Shown here piece by piece: positions 48,476 through 58,158 of a stretch of DNA of 64,000 nt. The notes beneath the pieces are model-generated. The model was not told the origin of the DNA and did not search any database. It saw nothing but the letters and a program-made list of their open reading frames with translations. The stretch comes from Roseiarcus sp963820095. Lineage in GTDB: Bacteria; Pseudomonadota; Alphaproteobacteria; Rhizobiales; Beijerinckiaceae. Location: the NCBI GenBank assembly GCA_963820095.1, contig CAWFZA010000041.1, positions 124,001 to 188,000 of the forward strand. The letters run 5' to 3'. Position 1 is the first letter of the stretch, and every line of letters starts with the position of its first letter. Position numbers and translations under genes: made by a program.

Positions 48476-50605
48476 ATGCTTTTGGGCCTGATTATCGTCT
48501 GTGGACTGCTTTCCATCGTCTACGGCGTCTACACGATCAATAGCCTGATGGCGGCGGACGCCGGCACCCAGCGCATGCAGGAAATTTCCGGCGCGGTGGC
48601 GGAAGGCGCGCAGGCGTATCTCAGGCGCCAGTACATGACCATCGCCGGCGTCGGCGTCGTCGTGTTCATCATCCTTGGGCTTCTGCTCTCGTGGACGGTG
48701 GCGATCGGCTTCGCCATCGGCGCCATCCTGTCCGGCGCCGCAGGCTTTATCGGCATGAACGTCTCGGTGCGCGCCAACGTTCGCACCGCGCAGGCCGCGA
48801 CGAAATCGCTCGCCGGCGGCCTCGACATCGCCTTTCGCTCCGGCGCGGTGACCGGCCTGCTTGTCGCCGGCCTCGCGCTTCTTGGCGTGGCTGGATATTT
48901 TGGCATTCTCACCGGCTTTCTTAAGTACGGTCCTGCGGATCGAGTGACGGTTGACGCGCTGGTCGCGCTCGGCTTTGGCGCCTCGCTGATTTCGATCTTC
49001 GCTCGGCTTGGCGGCGGCATCTTCACCAAGGGCGCCGACGTCGGCGCCGACCTCGTCGGCAAAGTTGAGGCCGGCATTCCGGAGGATGACCCTCGCAATC
49101 CCGCGACCATCGCAGACAACGTGGGCGACAACGTCGGCGATTGCGCCGGCATGGCCGCCGACCTGTTCGAGACCTACGCCGTGACGGTCGTGGCGACGAT
49201 GGTGCTCGCCTCGATCTTCTTCGACGGCACGCCGGCGCTCGTTCCCGCCATGATGTATCCGCTGGCGATCTGCGCCGCCTGCATCGTCACCTCGATCATC
49301 GGCACCTTCTTCGTCAAACTGGGGGCCAACGGCTCGATCATGGGGGCGCTTTACAAGGGTCTCATCGCCACGGGCGTTCTCACGATCCTCGGCCTCGCCA
49401 TCGCGACCACCTATGTCATCGGCTGGGGCGAAGTCGGAACTGTCGCGGGTCAGGCGGTCGTCGGCTCGCGCCTGTTCGTGTGCGGCCTTATTGGGCTTGT
49501 GGTCACCGGCCTTATCGTCGTCATCACCGAATATTACACCGGCACGGGAAAACGTCCGGTCAACTCGATCGCGCAAGCTTCCGTCACAGGCCACGGCACG
49601 AACGTGATCCAGGGGCTTGCGGTGTCGCTGGAATCCACGGCGCTGCCGGCGCTGGTCATCATCGCGGGCATCGTCTCGAGCTATCAGCTCGCGGGCCTGT
49701 TCGGCATCGCGATTGCGGTGACGACCATGCTCGGCCTCGCCGGCATGATCGTCGCGCTCGACGCCTTCGGGCCGGTCACCGACAATGCCGGCGGCATCGC
49801 GGAAATGGCCGGATTGCCCAAGGAAGTGCGTCAGTCGACCGACGCGCTCGATGCGGTCGGCAACACGACCAAGGCCGTGACCAAGGGCTACGCGATCGGC
49901 TCGGCCGGCCTTGGCGCGATCGTCTTGTTCGCGGCCTACACCAACGACATCCGGCACTTCACCGAGACCGGCGCGCCCTACTTCAAGGATATTGGCGCGG
50001 TCTCCTTCGACCTTTCCAACCCATACGTGGTCGCGGGGCTCATCTTCGGCGGCATGATCCCCTACCTGTTCGGCGGCATCGCGATGACCGCTGTCGGACG
50101 CGCCGCCGGCTCGGTCGTGCTCGAAGTCCGCCGGCAGTTCAAGGAAATGCCGGGCATCATGAACGGCACGCAACGTCCCGACTATGGCCGCGCGGTCGAC
50201 CTCCTGACCAAAGCGGCGATCCGGGAGATGATCGTTCCCTCGCTCCTGCCGGTTCTGGCGCCGTTCGTCGTCTATTTCGGCGCGCTGTGGATCTCGGGCT
50301 CGAAAGCGGCGGCCTTCGCCGCGCTCGGCGCGTCCTTGCTGGGCGTGATCGTCAACGGTCTCTTCGTCGCCATCTCGATGACCTCGGGCGGCGGGGCGTG
50401 GGACAACGCCAAGAAGAGCTTCGAGGACGGGTTCGTCGACAAGGACGGCAACAAGTGGTTGAAGGGCTCGGAGCCGCATAAGGCGGCCGTCACCGGCGAC
50501 ACGGTCGGCGACCCCTACAAGGACACCGCCGGCCCGGCGGTCAATCCGGCGATCAAGATCACCAACATCGTGGCGCTCCTGCTGTTGGCGATCCTGGCGC
50601 GGTAA
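48476..50605 (+). CDS. hppA: H+-translocating inorganic pyrophosphatase, K+-independent type
   Basis: A 709-aa integral membrane pump coupling pyrophosphate hydrolysis to proton export. Sixteen TM helices; substrate loops GADLVGKVEAGIPEDDPRNP and DNVGDNVGDCAGMAADLFE are intact, as is the C-terminal GGGAWDNAKK. The motif NTTKAVTKGYAIGSAGL has Lys at the position that marks K+-independent enzymes (Ala in K+-dependent ones). There is no frameshift in 2.1 kb. It uses the pyrophosphate made by biosynthesis to energise the membrane, as in other Rhizobiales. Confidence 0.97.
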   Translation: MLLGLIIVCGLLSIVYGVYTINSLMAADAGTQRMQEISGAVAEGAQAYLRRQYMTIAGVGVVVFIILGLLLSWTVAIGFAIGAILSGAAGFIGMNVSVRANVRTAQAATKSLAGGLDIAFRSGAVTGLLVAGLALLGVAGYFGILTGFLKYGPADRVTVDALVALGFGASLISIFARLGGGIFTKGADVGADLVGKVEAGIPEDDPRNPATIADNVGDNVGDCAGMAADLFETYAVTVVATMVLASIFFDGTPALVPAMMYPLAICAACIVTSIIGTFFVKLGANGSIMGALYKGLIATGVLTILGLAIATTYVIGWGEVGTVAGQAVVGSRLFVCGLIGLVVTGLIVVITEYYTGTGKRPVNSIAQASVTGHGTNVIQGLAVSLESTALPALVIIAGIVSSYQLAGLFGIAIAVTTMLGLAGMIVALDAFGPVTDNAGGIAEMAGLPKEVRQSTDALDAVGNTTKAVTKGYAIGSAGLGAIVLFAAYTNDIRHFTETGAPYFKDIGAVSFDLSNPYVVAGLIFGGMIPYLFGGIAMTAVGRAAGSVVLEVRRQFKEMPGIMNGTQRPDYGRAVDLLTKAAIREMIVPSLLPVLAPFVVYFGALWISGSKAAAFAALGASLLGVIVNGLFVAISMTSGGGAWDNAKKSFEDGFVDKDGNKWLKGSEPHKAAVTGDTVGDPYKDTAGPAVNPAIKITNIVALLLLAILAR

Positions 50606-51336
50606 GCCGCAGCGAAGGCGCGCTCAACGGAGCGGTCGCACGCTGAGCTCAGCGACTTACGTCGCATGTCAGGCGGTTCGGGCAAACTTCGAGAGGTCAC
50701 TTGGCTCCTTCTCGTCGGCGTTTGGCTGCGGCGCGATAGCCCGACGGATCGATGCATAGGCTTGCGGACGGCGCGTAGAGAACTGCTTCGGCTCATGGAT
50801 CCGGCCGCGCGCGAATCTGGTCGGAGCAAGTTTGCGAGCTTGGACCACATCGCGGCACGTCGCTCGAAGCTGTCTCAACACGGTCGGGCGATTGCCGAAC
50901 GCCACGTTGAAGCGCGCCATGTAGCGGAGCGGCTCAGACTGACGTCTGCGACAAGGTCTGTATTGAGTGCGGCGCGTCGAGTCGCGCAACATATCCGCAA
51001 ACGCGCGCGCATCTGGGATTTCCCAATACGCAAGCAATTGTCCGCGCCAGAGTTCGTTGCTGGCTATCGGCTACGCCGGCCGACGGCGACTGGTTGATGG
51101 GAGGTCTGGCCCGGACCTTCTCGAGAAATCCGCAATGACGCAGCTGTGAAAAAACGCATGAATGCCGCAGCCGCAATACAAGAATCGAGGCACTGGACTT
51201 GCGCCAGTCGGCGAGGCGTGGCATTGCACGACCGTCGACGACACGGACAGGTCGAGGCATATCAAGAAAGAGCCGACCCCGGTCGGCAGTCGCGAATCGA
51301 CTAGGGCGACACGGCAGCTCCACTGTGGAGCAAGAA
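50606..51336. other. Unassigned stretch, possibly decayed DNA
   Basis: These 731 bases contain short overlapping frames on both strands (for example 50669-51037 minus, 122 aa), none with a recognisable domain, signal or good ribosome-binding site. It adjoins two broken cytochrome genes, so this may be debris of lost genes. Nothing can be named. Confidence 0.35.
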
Positions 51337-52037
51337 ATGGCGGCGCAGGCGATGGCAGAGCGACACTACGTTCATGTGGGCGGAGAAGAGGGCCGTGATC
51401 GGCTGCGCGTTCTGGCTCGCATCTTCGCGCCGGCGACGGCGTCGCTTCTCGATCGGATCGAAATCGTCGCCGGGATGCGGTGCTTCGACGTTGGTTGCGG
51501 GGGCGGGGACGTCTCGGAGAGCTTGCCCGCAGAGTTGGCCCGGGAGGAACTGTTACTGCAATCGACAACGGCGACCTCATATTGCCGACGAAGAGGCGCT
51601 CGTGGATCGACCTTGGATCGCCGCTGACGCCGGAGGGGCTCAACGACGGCAAGGAAAACTTCCCCGAGTTTCACAATGTCTACATCGAACCGGGGTCATT
51701 CGATATTTATAAGAAGACCGGGGAATTTCCAGACGGAACCCTCCTCTTCAAGGAGCTGCAGCGGACGCTCAAGCCAGGCGATCACCCGGATGGTTCACAA
51801 GATCAGCCATCAGGCCGCGGCTATTTTCCGGGCGCGTACAACGGCGCCGACGTAACGGTGAAGGATAGCCAGAAATATGCGGCGACGGGCGGTTGGGGGT
51901 ATTTCAACTTCCATCACTACGAGCCGAAGGCAAAAACCGCGTCGGGGCGTCCGCAATCGGAATGCGCTTACCGACATCAGTCGAGCGCCAAGAAAGATGA
52001 AGTTTGGACGTAGTTCTATCCGATGTTAGACCGATAG
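51337..52037 (+). pseudogene. Chimera of a truncated SAM-methyltransferase and a broken cytochrome P460
   Basis: The ATG at 51337 (GGAG upstream) starts a methyltransferase N-terminus with the SAM-binding motif FDVGCGGGDVS. After a frame change near 51520 it reads RVGPGGTVTAID. At about 51575 the sequence switches to cytochrome P460: GDLILPTKRRSWIDLGSPLT, PEFHNVYIEPGSFDIYKKTG, GGWGYFNFHH. The haem motif is CAYRH where CxxCH is required, and a TAG at 52011 interrupts WT-FYPML, eight codons before the likely ancestral stop at 52035. A deletion probably fused two genes that later decayed. Confidence 0.78.
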
Positions 52038-52077
52038 CGCTTCGGCCGACGCCACGCTTGAATGAAGGGGCTGTCAG

Positions 52078-52858
52078 GTGAGGATTACAGGTTTCGTTTC
52101 GGCCGCATCGTTCGCGGAGGCGGCAGTCACGCTGGCGTCTTTCCTTTCCGGCGCGTCGGTGCAATCCCAGACGGAGCCCACCAGTCGGGAAGCGACTCGC
52201 CTGTCGACGCTGCTGGGAATTTACACGTTCCGGCCGATTATCAGGTCGCTTATGAGTATCTGGGCTCATGGGCGATCGCGGAGGATAGCGGCCAAGGCTC
52301 CATACAACTCGACGAGGTTTACGCGTCGCCGGGCACGATCGAGGCGTTTCGGCGAACGGGCCAATTCCGGAGGGCGCGACGCTCGTGAAGGAAGTCTTCG
52401 CTACCGTCACTGCTCCCATGACAACCGGGACGGTGAGCCATGCAAGTCAACTCATGGGCTGGTTTGTCATGGTGAAGGACAGTAAAAGCGACCACCCTGG
52501 CAACAAGCTCTGGGGCGATGGTTGGGGCTGGTCATGGTTCGACGCAGACAAACCGCTCAAGACGACCTCAACGGATTACAAGAGCGATTGCCAACCGTGC
52601 TACATTCCCGCCGAAGCTACGGATTGGATCTACAGTCAAGGCTACGCGCCTCTTCGAACGATAGCGGAGGTTTCTTCGAGCGAACGAACCGTACAGCGCC
52701 GGATAGCCTTCGTTCTTGCGATAGCCCGCCCTCGTAGCAAGGGGCGCAGCTGCTGCCGGCGATCCTGGCGAAGTGAGGCGCGAACTGACTTAGAACCATT
52801 GCACGCAAGACGACCGCGTGCTGAATGCGACTGGTCAGGCGAGAAAGCACAGATTTGA
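52078..52858 (+). pseudogene. Second broken cytochrome P460-family gene
   Basis: The GTG at 52078 starts a signal-like segment (VTLASFLSGASVQSQ). Frame changes near 52150 and 52370 are needed to join it to HVPADYQVAYEYLGSWAIA, YASPGTIEAFRRTGQF and then GATLVKEVFATVTAP, LMGWFVMVKDSKSDHP and LWGDGWGWSWFDA. The haem site reads CQPCY: the two cysteines remain but the axial His of CxxCH is Tyr. Homology ends near 52660 (SQGYAPLR), and the frame then runs on to 52858, so the normal stop is also lost. Confidence 0.68.
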
Positions 52859-53321
52859 TCTGTTTTGATTTTCTTGATCCTCGCTGTTCTGCGGCGAAGA
52901 CCCCTCTTTATGAGGGTTGGATTATCTTGGATTTCCTTGGATTCTCTCGTCCGAATCTAGACTTTTCAATGGGTTAGGCGGAATAAGCCGAGCAAAATTT
53001 CTTCCAGGTCCCTCGCCCCCGCGTTCGAAGCGGAGGGGCGAGCTCGCAGCCTAGGTCGCACGGAAGCGCAGAACTGCTCATGGGCCAAGCTTAATCTAGC
53101 TTCTGATTTTCTGCAGAGAATGTCGTCGAAGCCTTTCCGTTGGCGGCTTGACTGTTACAAGCGCCAGGCGATTGTATTCAACTGCGGACGGCTAGGCTTG
53201 GGGTTGCCTGGGGTCAATGCGCCAGTCAGTCGCCTGAGATCCAAAGCGCGCGACTACTGGTCGCGCCGAACCAGAGAATTTTGAGACCTTGATCCTGGGG
53301 CCAACTCAGCGAGGGAGCGAA
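52859..53321. other. Intergenic with repeat copy B
   Basis: Between the broken P460 gene and the thaumatin-like gene. It contains the reverse copy of the 50-bp repeat at 52924-52974. The segment 53040-53320 has no conserved frame; the promoter of the downstream secreted protein presumably lies here. Confidence 0.4.
52924..52974 (-). repeat. 50-bp long-distance inverted repeat, copy B
   Basis: The reverse complement of this segment matches 25631-25681 nearly base for base, from TAACCCATTGAAAAG to AATCCAAGGAAATCCAAG, with about two mismatches. The flanks do not match. It lies immediately after the decayed cytochrome genes. Confidence 0.8.
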
Positions 53322-55001
53322 ATGGCTTTGTCATGCACGCGACAGCGAATTCGCACTTCCGAGCGCCACGTCGACAAGCTCAAGATTGTTTCGCGGTTGT
53401 CTTTGGCGATCGGCTTCATGTTTTTGCTGTTTGGCGCTGCTCGCAGCGATGCGGCAGAATCCTGCTTGGATAACCTTCCCACTCCCACGCCTCTCTTGCA
53501 CAGAGTGGTGCAATTGGTGAATTGCTCCAATCAAAGGGTGCTGGGCACAGCGAACGCCGCCCACGTTGTCGGTTCGCCGCCGACGCCGGTTTTGCCGCGT
53601 GAGAAGACCTGGGTGATGGAGCCCTTTCCAGTCCCGTCCGGCGCCCCCGCAAATTCGAACGTCCTGACCATCGACATCCCGGAGGAGTGGGAGGACACCT
53701 CTCCAAAAGGTTCCACGGGCCCAAATTTCTGGGTGCGCACAGGTTGCCGCTATGATGTGGCCAATGGGCTCGCCCAGTGCGAGACCGGCGGCTGCTCTGG
53801 GTTCTACGATTGCAGCGCGGCGCTGCTCGGGCCGCCGGCGGGCGCGACGCTGGCTGAGTGGACATTTTATCAGGCGACGACGAGCGGGGCGAACACGTAC
53901 TATTTGGATCACCCGGATATCAGTGCGGTGAACGGGGTGAACCTGAACTTGGACATTCAGCCGGTCGGAGGCTCGCCTGCGGACCCGATAAACTCGCAGG
54001 ACCCACAATGGTTGGCCCAGAATTACCCCCTCACGGTGCACGGAGCCGACCTGCGAACGGCCGGCGACGGGCTGGGTCAGTGCAGCGGGGGGTTCCAACT
54101 CAAACGCTCCGACCTCACCGGCGTGACGACGCCTCCCACACCTCCAGGTCAAGCGTTGTTCGCTTTTGTCATCTCGGATGCTAACGGCGTCCCCCAGGAT
54201 CCCGCTGGAGACGGGACCGTGGGCTGTTTCTCGAATTGCGGAAGATATGAGTTTCCGACAACCCCAGCCTCCGACTGCAGCGATACGAACGCCGATTCCA
54301 GGTGCTTCCTGCACAAGGCATTCTGCCTATACCTTCCGACGGACGCGGGCGTATACGGCAAGACGTGCAAAACCGATGCGGATTGCTCTTACAATGGGGT
54401 CAATTACGGGATCGCGTGCTGGGACAACGGGAACGGGAAGCCCGTGTGCAGCGGCCGGGGCTTCATCAAAAACAGTAGCTGTGACCCAAGCGTCTGCACC
54501 TTTCAGAATGGCTATCTTGGCAGCAAGGCTTGGCAGCCTCCCTACGCTCAATGCACTGACGTCAGCAGCGACAGCGCTTCGTGCATAGGCGACGATACCG
54601 TCCACCAGGTCATGCGCAAGGCGTACACGTGGCCGAACGATCCTCAGGTCTACGGGGGGGACGCGCCCCTTTATCGAATCGTTTTCGCGCCGGGAGGCAC
54701 AGACGTCCCGATCACGCCATCCGTTGGTCAGGCCTCCGGGATCGCCACCGAAAGTGGTGTCCCCTATTGCAGCGCGCTGCCGGGCTATTACGGCTATAAT
54801 TCACTGTATTCAGGTCCAGGTCGCACAGAGTGCAACAAGCCATGCGACGTTCCGGTGAATTCGCAGTGTCCAGGGTTTCAGCCGCCGGCCGCCCGCTTTG
54901 CCGTCGCCTATCCGGGCGCAACCCCCGCCTCTCCATGGGCCTGTAATTTCAACCCGCAAGGCGGGGGCGGCAACAACGGCGTTATTTGCCAGTGGCATTA
55001 G
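53322..55001 (+). CDS. Large secreted thaumatin-like domain protein
   Basis: The ATG at 53322 with GAGGGAG upstream gives 559 aa; an N-terminal basic/hydrophobic segment (IGFMFLLFGAARSDAAES) is the export signal. Residues about 60-300 match the thaumatin family: FWVRTGCRYDVANGLAQCET, GGCSGFYDCS, PPAGATLAEWTF and YYLDHPDISAVNGVNLNLDI. Many paired cysteines continue through a C-terminal half with Gly/Asp/Cys-rich segments and GPGRTECNKPCDVP. Thaumatin-like proteins in plants bind beta-glucans; the bacterial role is unknown. It is about twice the length of plant members. Confidence 0.78.
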   Translation: MALSCTRQRIRTSERHVDKLKIVSRLSLAIGFMFLLFGAARSDAAESCLDNLPTPTPLLHRVVQLVNCSNQRVLGTANAAHVVGSPPTPVLPREKTWVMEPFPVPSGAPANSNVLTIDIPEEWEDTSPKGSTGPNFWVRTGCRYDVANGLAQCETGGCSGFYDCSAALLGPPAGATLAEWTFYQATTSGANTYYLDHPDISAVNGVNLNLDIQPVGGSPADPINSQDPQWLAQNYPLTVHGADLRTAGDGLGQCSGGFQLKRSDLTGVTTPPTPPGQALFAFVISDANGVPQDPAGDGTVGCFSNCGRYEFPTTPASDCSDTNADSRCFLHKAFCLYLPTDAGVYGKTCKTDADCSYNGVNYGIACWDNGNGKPVCSGRGFIKNSSCDPSVCTFQNGYLGSKAWQPPYAQCTDVSSDSASCIGDDTVHQVMRKAYTWPNDPQVYGGDAPLYRIVFAPGGTDVPITPSVGQASGIATESGVPYCSALPGYYGYNSLYSGPGRTECNKPCDVPVNSQCPGFQPPAARFAVAYPGATPASPWACNFNPQGGGGNNGVICQWH

Positions 55002-55156
55002 GGCAGGGGTTGAACCCGCGATCGTCATTGCGAGCGAAGCGAAGCAATCGCGGCGCCGCTTCGCTTCTAGCGATGACGATTCCATCAATGCAGTCCGCTC
55101 AAATGAACAGCTTCGCTTAGAGGGCCGGGTGGACCGGCGCTTCTTTCGGCGAGGGG

Positions 55157-55182
55157 GGCGGCGGCTGATTTCAGCCGCCGCC
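55157..55182. terminator. 12-bp hairpin downstream of bamE
   Basis: A perfect inverted repeat GGCGGCGGCTGA, TT, TCAGCCGCCGCC directly after the bamE stop on the minus strand. No T-tract is present, but the position and GC-rich perfect stem suit a transcript-ending hairpin shared by convergent transcripts. Confidence 0.5.
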
Positions 55183-55185
55183 GCG

Positions 55186-55644
55186 CTATTGGCTGAACCT
55201 GAACAGGCCGCCCATTATGTTCTTGAGGAAGTCGGGCTCCGAACCGCCGGTCGGCGTCGTGCGGCTGACGAAGTCGAACACCTTGCCGTCCTTCATGCCG
55301 TAGTTGGCGATGCGGTTGACCTTGCCGTTCTTGTCGAAATAAACCGCGAGCACATGCTGATCGGTCATCTGGATCGGCATGAACGACAGGGTGTGCTGCA
55401 TCTTCTGACCGATATAATACCAGGCGTCGCCGCCGACCGTGGATGTGGTCGAGGGCGTGCCAAGCGCGGCGAGCGCTTCGGGCTTGGTCGTCGCGCCGAC
55501 CTTGATCTGCGACAAGCTGTCCTCGTCGACCTGGTAGCCCCGGACGAAGTCGCCTTGGTATCCCAGGCAGCCGCTGACCATGAGCGCTGTGCAGAGTGCG
55601 AAGGCCAACGTTGCTTGACGATGGGCTTTGGACGCCATTCGCAT
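55186..55644 (-). CDS. bamE: Outer-membrane assembly lipoprotein BamE (SmpA/OmlA)
   Basis: A 152-aa lipoprotein of the Bam complex that helps insert outer-membrane beta-barrels. The lipobox is MVSGC. The SmpA/OmlA domain includes LSQIKVGATTKPEALAALG and DAWYYIGQKMQHT. The start ATG at 55644 replaces the longer frame to 55728. It is divergent from the bc1-chaperone gene, the usual alphaproteobacterial arrangement. Confidence 0.93.
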   Translation of the reverse strand: MRMASKAHRQATLAFALCTALMVSGCLGYQGDFVRGYQVDEDSLSQIKVGATTKPEALAALGTPSTTSTVGGDAWYYIGQKMQHTLSFMPIQMTDQHVLAVYFDKNGKVNRIANYGMKDGKVFDFVSRTTPTGGSEPDFLKNIMGGLFRFSQ

Positions 55645-55751
55645 TCCGTCTCTCTTCGATCCGTCTTTCGCCTTGCCAGACTGAGCCCGGATGCCTAACT
55701 CATGAACCCTGACGAGAGCAAGGCGCAAGGCGCCGCTCGCAGGACATCGAT

Positions 55752-56315
55752 ATGATCTTGGCCCAGTGGCGCGCGCGGCGCGCCAGCAAAGCAGTCATCG
55801 AGCAGATTCGAGGCGAGATCGTGGCTGCGGCGCGCCGTCCGGAGCTGTACGAAGCGCTCGAGGCGCCCGATCGGATCGACGGCCGGTTCGAGCTTCTGAC
55901 GCTGCACGCCGGCCTTGTGCTGCGTCGGCTGGCGGCGCTGGGCGGCGTCGCCGACGCGATCGCCCAGGATCTGGTGGACAGCCTGTTCCTCCATTTCGAC
56001 GATACGCTGCGCGAGATGGGGCACTCGGATATTGGCGTGGCGAAGCGCCTGAAGACGATCGGGAGCGCCTTCTACGGCCGCAGCGCCGCCTATGCCGCGG
56101 CGCTCGACGACGGCTCGCCCGCCGACCTCGCAACGGCGCTCGCCCGGAACGTGTACGGCGCGAGAAGCGGTGAGACCGGGCCGAAAGCGGAAGCGCTCGC
56201 CCACTACGTCGGTTCGCTCGATGCGGACCTGGCGGCGATGCGGATTGAGGATTTTACGGCTGGCCGCTTTCGGTTCCCGCGTGGCTTGCTCATCCTCGGG
56301 ATTCCTCATGAGTGA
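55752..56315 (+). CDS. Ubiquinol-cytochrome c chaperone (Cbp3/UQCC1 family)
   Basis: A 187-aa assembly factor for the cytochrome bc1 complex. The family core HAGLVLRRLAALGGVADAIA, LVDSLFLHFDDTLREMG and DIGVAKRLKTIGSAFYGR is intact. Its end overlaps the yceD start by 8 nt, so the two are translationally linked. This pair upstream of plsX-fabH is typical of Rhizobiales. Confidence 0.93.
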   Translation: MILAQWRARRASKAVIEQIRGEIVAAARRPELYEALEAPDRIDGRFELLTLHAGLVLRRLAALGGVADAIAQDLVDSLFLHFDDTLREMGHSDIGVAKRLKTIGSAFYGRSAAYAAALDDGSPADLATALARNVYGARSGETGPKAEALAHYVGSLDADLAAMRIEDFTAGRFRFPRGLLILGIPHE

Positions 56316-56850
56316 AGGGAAGCTTTTCGCGCGCGTCGTGCGGCTCGACGCCATTCCTCGTGAAGGTCAAGTCGTCACGATCGAGGCCAACCCCGCCGAG
56401 CGGGAAAAGCTGGCGTCGCTCTATCAGCTTCCGGCCGTCGCGGTCTTGACGGCGACGTTGCGCGTCGAACCTTGGGGGCGGGGCGGGGCGCGCGTGACGG
56501 GCGCGGTCCATGGGGAGGTCACTCAAACCTGTGTCGTCTCGCTCGACCCGTTTCCGGCGACCGTTGACGAGGAGGTGGACGTGCGGTTCGCGCCGCAGCA
56601 CGCGGTCGATTCTGGATCGACGGCGGCCAACGAAGGGCAGACGTCGTCCCTCGCCGATGAAGACGAGCCGGATCCCGTTATCGACGGGACAATCGATCTC
56701 GGCGCTCTTGCGGCGGAGTTCCTCGCTCTCGGCCTCGATCCTTATCCACGAAAACCAGGCGCGGCCTTCGACGAGGAGCGAACGAATCCAGAGCCGAAGG
56801 AGTTGCCATTCGCGGCGCTGCTCCAGCGGGATAAACCGGGCCACGAATAG
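56308..56850 (+). CDS. yceD: YceD (DUF177) family protein
   Basis: A 180-aa protein linked in many bacteria to 23S rRNA accumulation and co-located with rpmF or plsX. Visible motifs: TGAVHGEVTQTCVVSLDPFP with the conserved Cys, and the acidic DEPDPVIDGTIDLGALAAEF. The ATG overlaps the preceding stop. The frame is open much further upstream (to 56092), but that part is antisense to nothing and lacks a start signal. Confidence 0.92.
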   Translation: MSEGKLFARVVRLDAIPREGQVVTIEANPAEREKLASLYQLPAVAVLTATLRVEPWGRGGARVTGAVHGEVTQTCVVSLDPFPATVDEEVDVRFAPQHAVDSGSTAANEGQTSSLADEDEPDPVIDGTIDLGALAAEFLALGLDPYPRKPGAAFDEERTNPEPKELPFAALLQRDKPGHE

Positions 56851-57078
56851 AGGTTGCGGCGCTTCCGAGGCGTGATTTCCAGCGAGGTCGGAGTTTCTTG
56901 GCTCCGAAGCCTCATCCTTATCTCGAACTTTTGGGTGGCGCTCTCCTGCTCCCTGAACTGAGGCAAGGCCGCCTCCAATTTTAGTCAAGGTTTCTTGCGT
57001 TGCCTTGGACCGCAGAGCCGCTATTGTCGCGCCGCGCCGCGCCGTCCGGGCAACGCGCTCGGGCGGTCGGACGAAAGA

Positions 57079-58137
57079 ATGGCAGGCGACATTCGCATAG
57101 CTCTGGATGCGATGGGAGGCGATCGCGGGCCGGCGATCGTCCTGCCCGCCGCAGCCCTCGCGCTCGAGCGCCATCCCGATGTCGATTTCCTCCTCTATGG
57201 CGACCAGGGCGCGATTGGCCCCATCCTCGCGCGTCATCCCAGATTGGCCGCCAAGTCGCGCGTTTTTCATAGCGATGTCGCGGTCAAGATGAGCGACAAG
57301 CCGAGCCAGGCTCTGCGCGCTGGAAGACGCGTCTCGTCGATGTGGCAGGCGATCGAGGCGGTGAGATCGGGTGCGGCCGATTGCGCGGTCTCCGCCGGCA
57401 ACACCGGCGCCTTGATGGCTATGGCCAAGTTCTGCCTGCACACAATGGCGCCGATCGAGCGGCCCGCGATCGCGGCGATGTGGCCGACCCTACGCGGCGA
57501 GTTGATCGTGCTCGACGTTGGCGCGACCATCGGCGGCGACGCGCAGCACCTCGTCGATCTGGCGGTGATGGGCGCGGCGATGGCGCGAATCGTCTTCCAC
57601 ATTGATTCTCCCACGGTGGGTCTCCTCAACGTCGGGACCGAAGAGATCAAGGGGGTCGAGGAGGTGAAGGCGGCAGGGCGCGTCCTACGTGAAGTCAACC
57701 TGCCGAATATGCGCTACCAGGGCTTCGTCGAGGGTGACGATCTGGGCAAGGGCGCGGTCGACGTTTTCGTCACCGAAGGCTTCACCGGCAACATCGCGCT
57801 GAAGACGGCCGAGGGCACCGCCAGGCAGCTCGGTCAATATATGCGCGACGCCATGCGCCGCGATCTCATGTCACGTATCGGCTTCCTGTTCGCCCGCAAG
57901 GCGATTGCCGCGCTGCGCGCCAAAATGAGCCCGCGCGCCAGCGGCGGAGTTTTTTTGGGGCTTGACGGCGTCGTCATCAAGGCTCATGGCGGCGCCGACG
58001 CCGAAAGCTACGCTGGCGCCGTGGAATTAGCCTATGACATGGTTCGTCAACAATTGCTTGGGAAGATTGGGGAAATGATCGCCCACGCCAACGGTTTCCG
58101 TCCCATGCCGACGCGACCGCGCGCCGTCCAGTCTTGA
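57079..58137 (+). CDS. plsX: Phosphate acyltransferase PlsX
   Basis: A 352-aa enzyme turning acyl-ACP into acyl-phosphate for phospholipid synthesis. The N-terminus IRIALDAMGGDRGPAIV, the block SAGNTGALMAMAKF, and GFVEGDDLGKGAVDVFVTEG, FTGNIALKTAEGTA are diagnostic. The ATG at 57079 is preferred to the open extension to 56995. It is followed 21 nt later by fabH, the conserved order. Confidence 0.97.
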   Translation: MAGDIRIALDAMGGDRGPAIVLPAAALALERHPDVDFLLYGDQGAIGPILARHPRLAAKSRVFHSDVAVKMSDKPSQALRAGRRVSSMWQAIEAVRSGAADCAVSAGNTGALMAMAKFCLHTMAPIERPAIAAMWPTLRGELIVLDVGATIGGDAQHLVDLAVMGAAMARIVFHIDSPTVGLLNVGTEEIKGVEEVKAAGRVLREVNLPNMRYQGFVEGDDLGKGAVDVFVTEGFTGNIALKTAEGTARQLGQYMRDAMRRDLMSRIGFLFARKAIAALRAKMSPRASGGVFLGLDGVVIKAHGGADAESYAGAVELAYDMVRQQLLGKIGEMIAHANGFRPMPTRPRAVQS

Positions 58138-58158
58138 TTCACGGAAGATCTCACGCTC

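Noticed and set aside
48161..50479. 772-aa open frame antisense to hppA
   Set aside because: Low-complexity Arg/Asp/His composition of a GC-rich shadow frame; hppA on the other strand is unmistakable.
50669..51037. 122-aa minus-strand frame near hppA
   Set aside because: No ribosome-binding site, domain or signal; a plus-strand frame of equal length overlaps it, so neither is supported.
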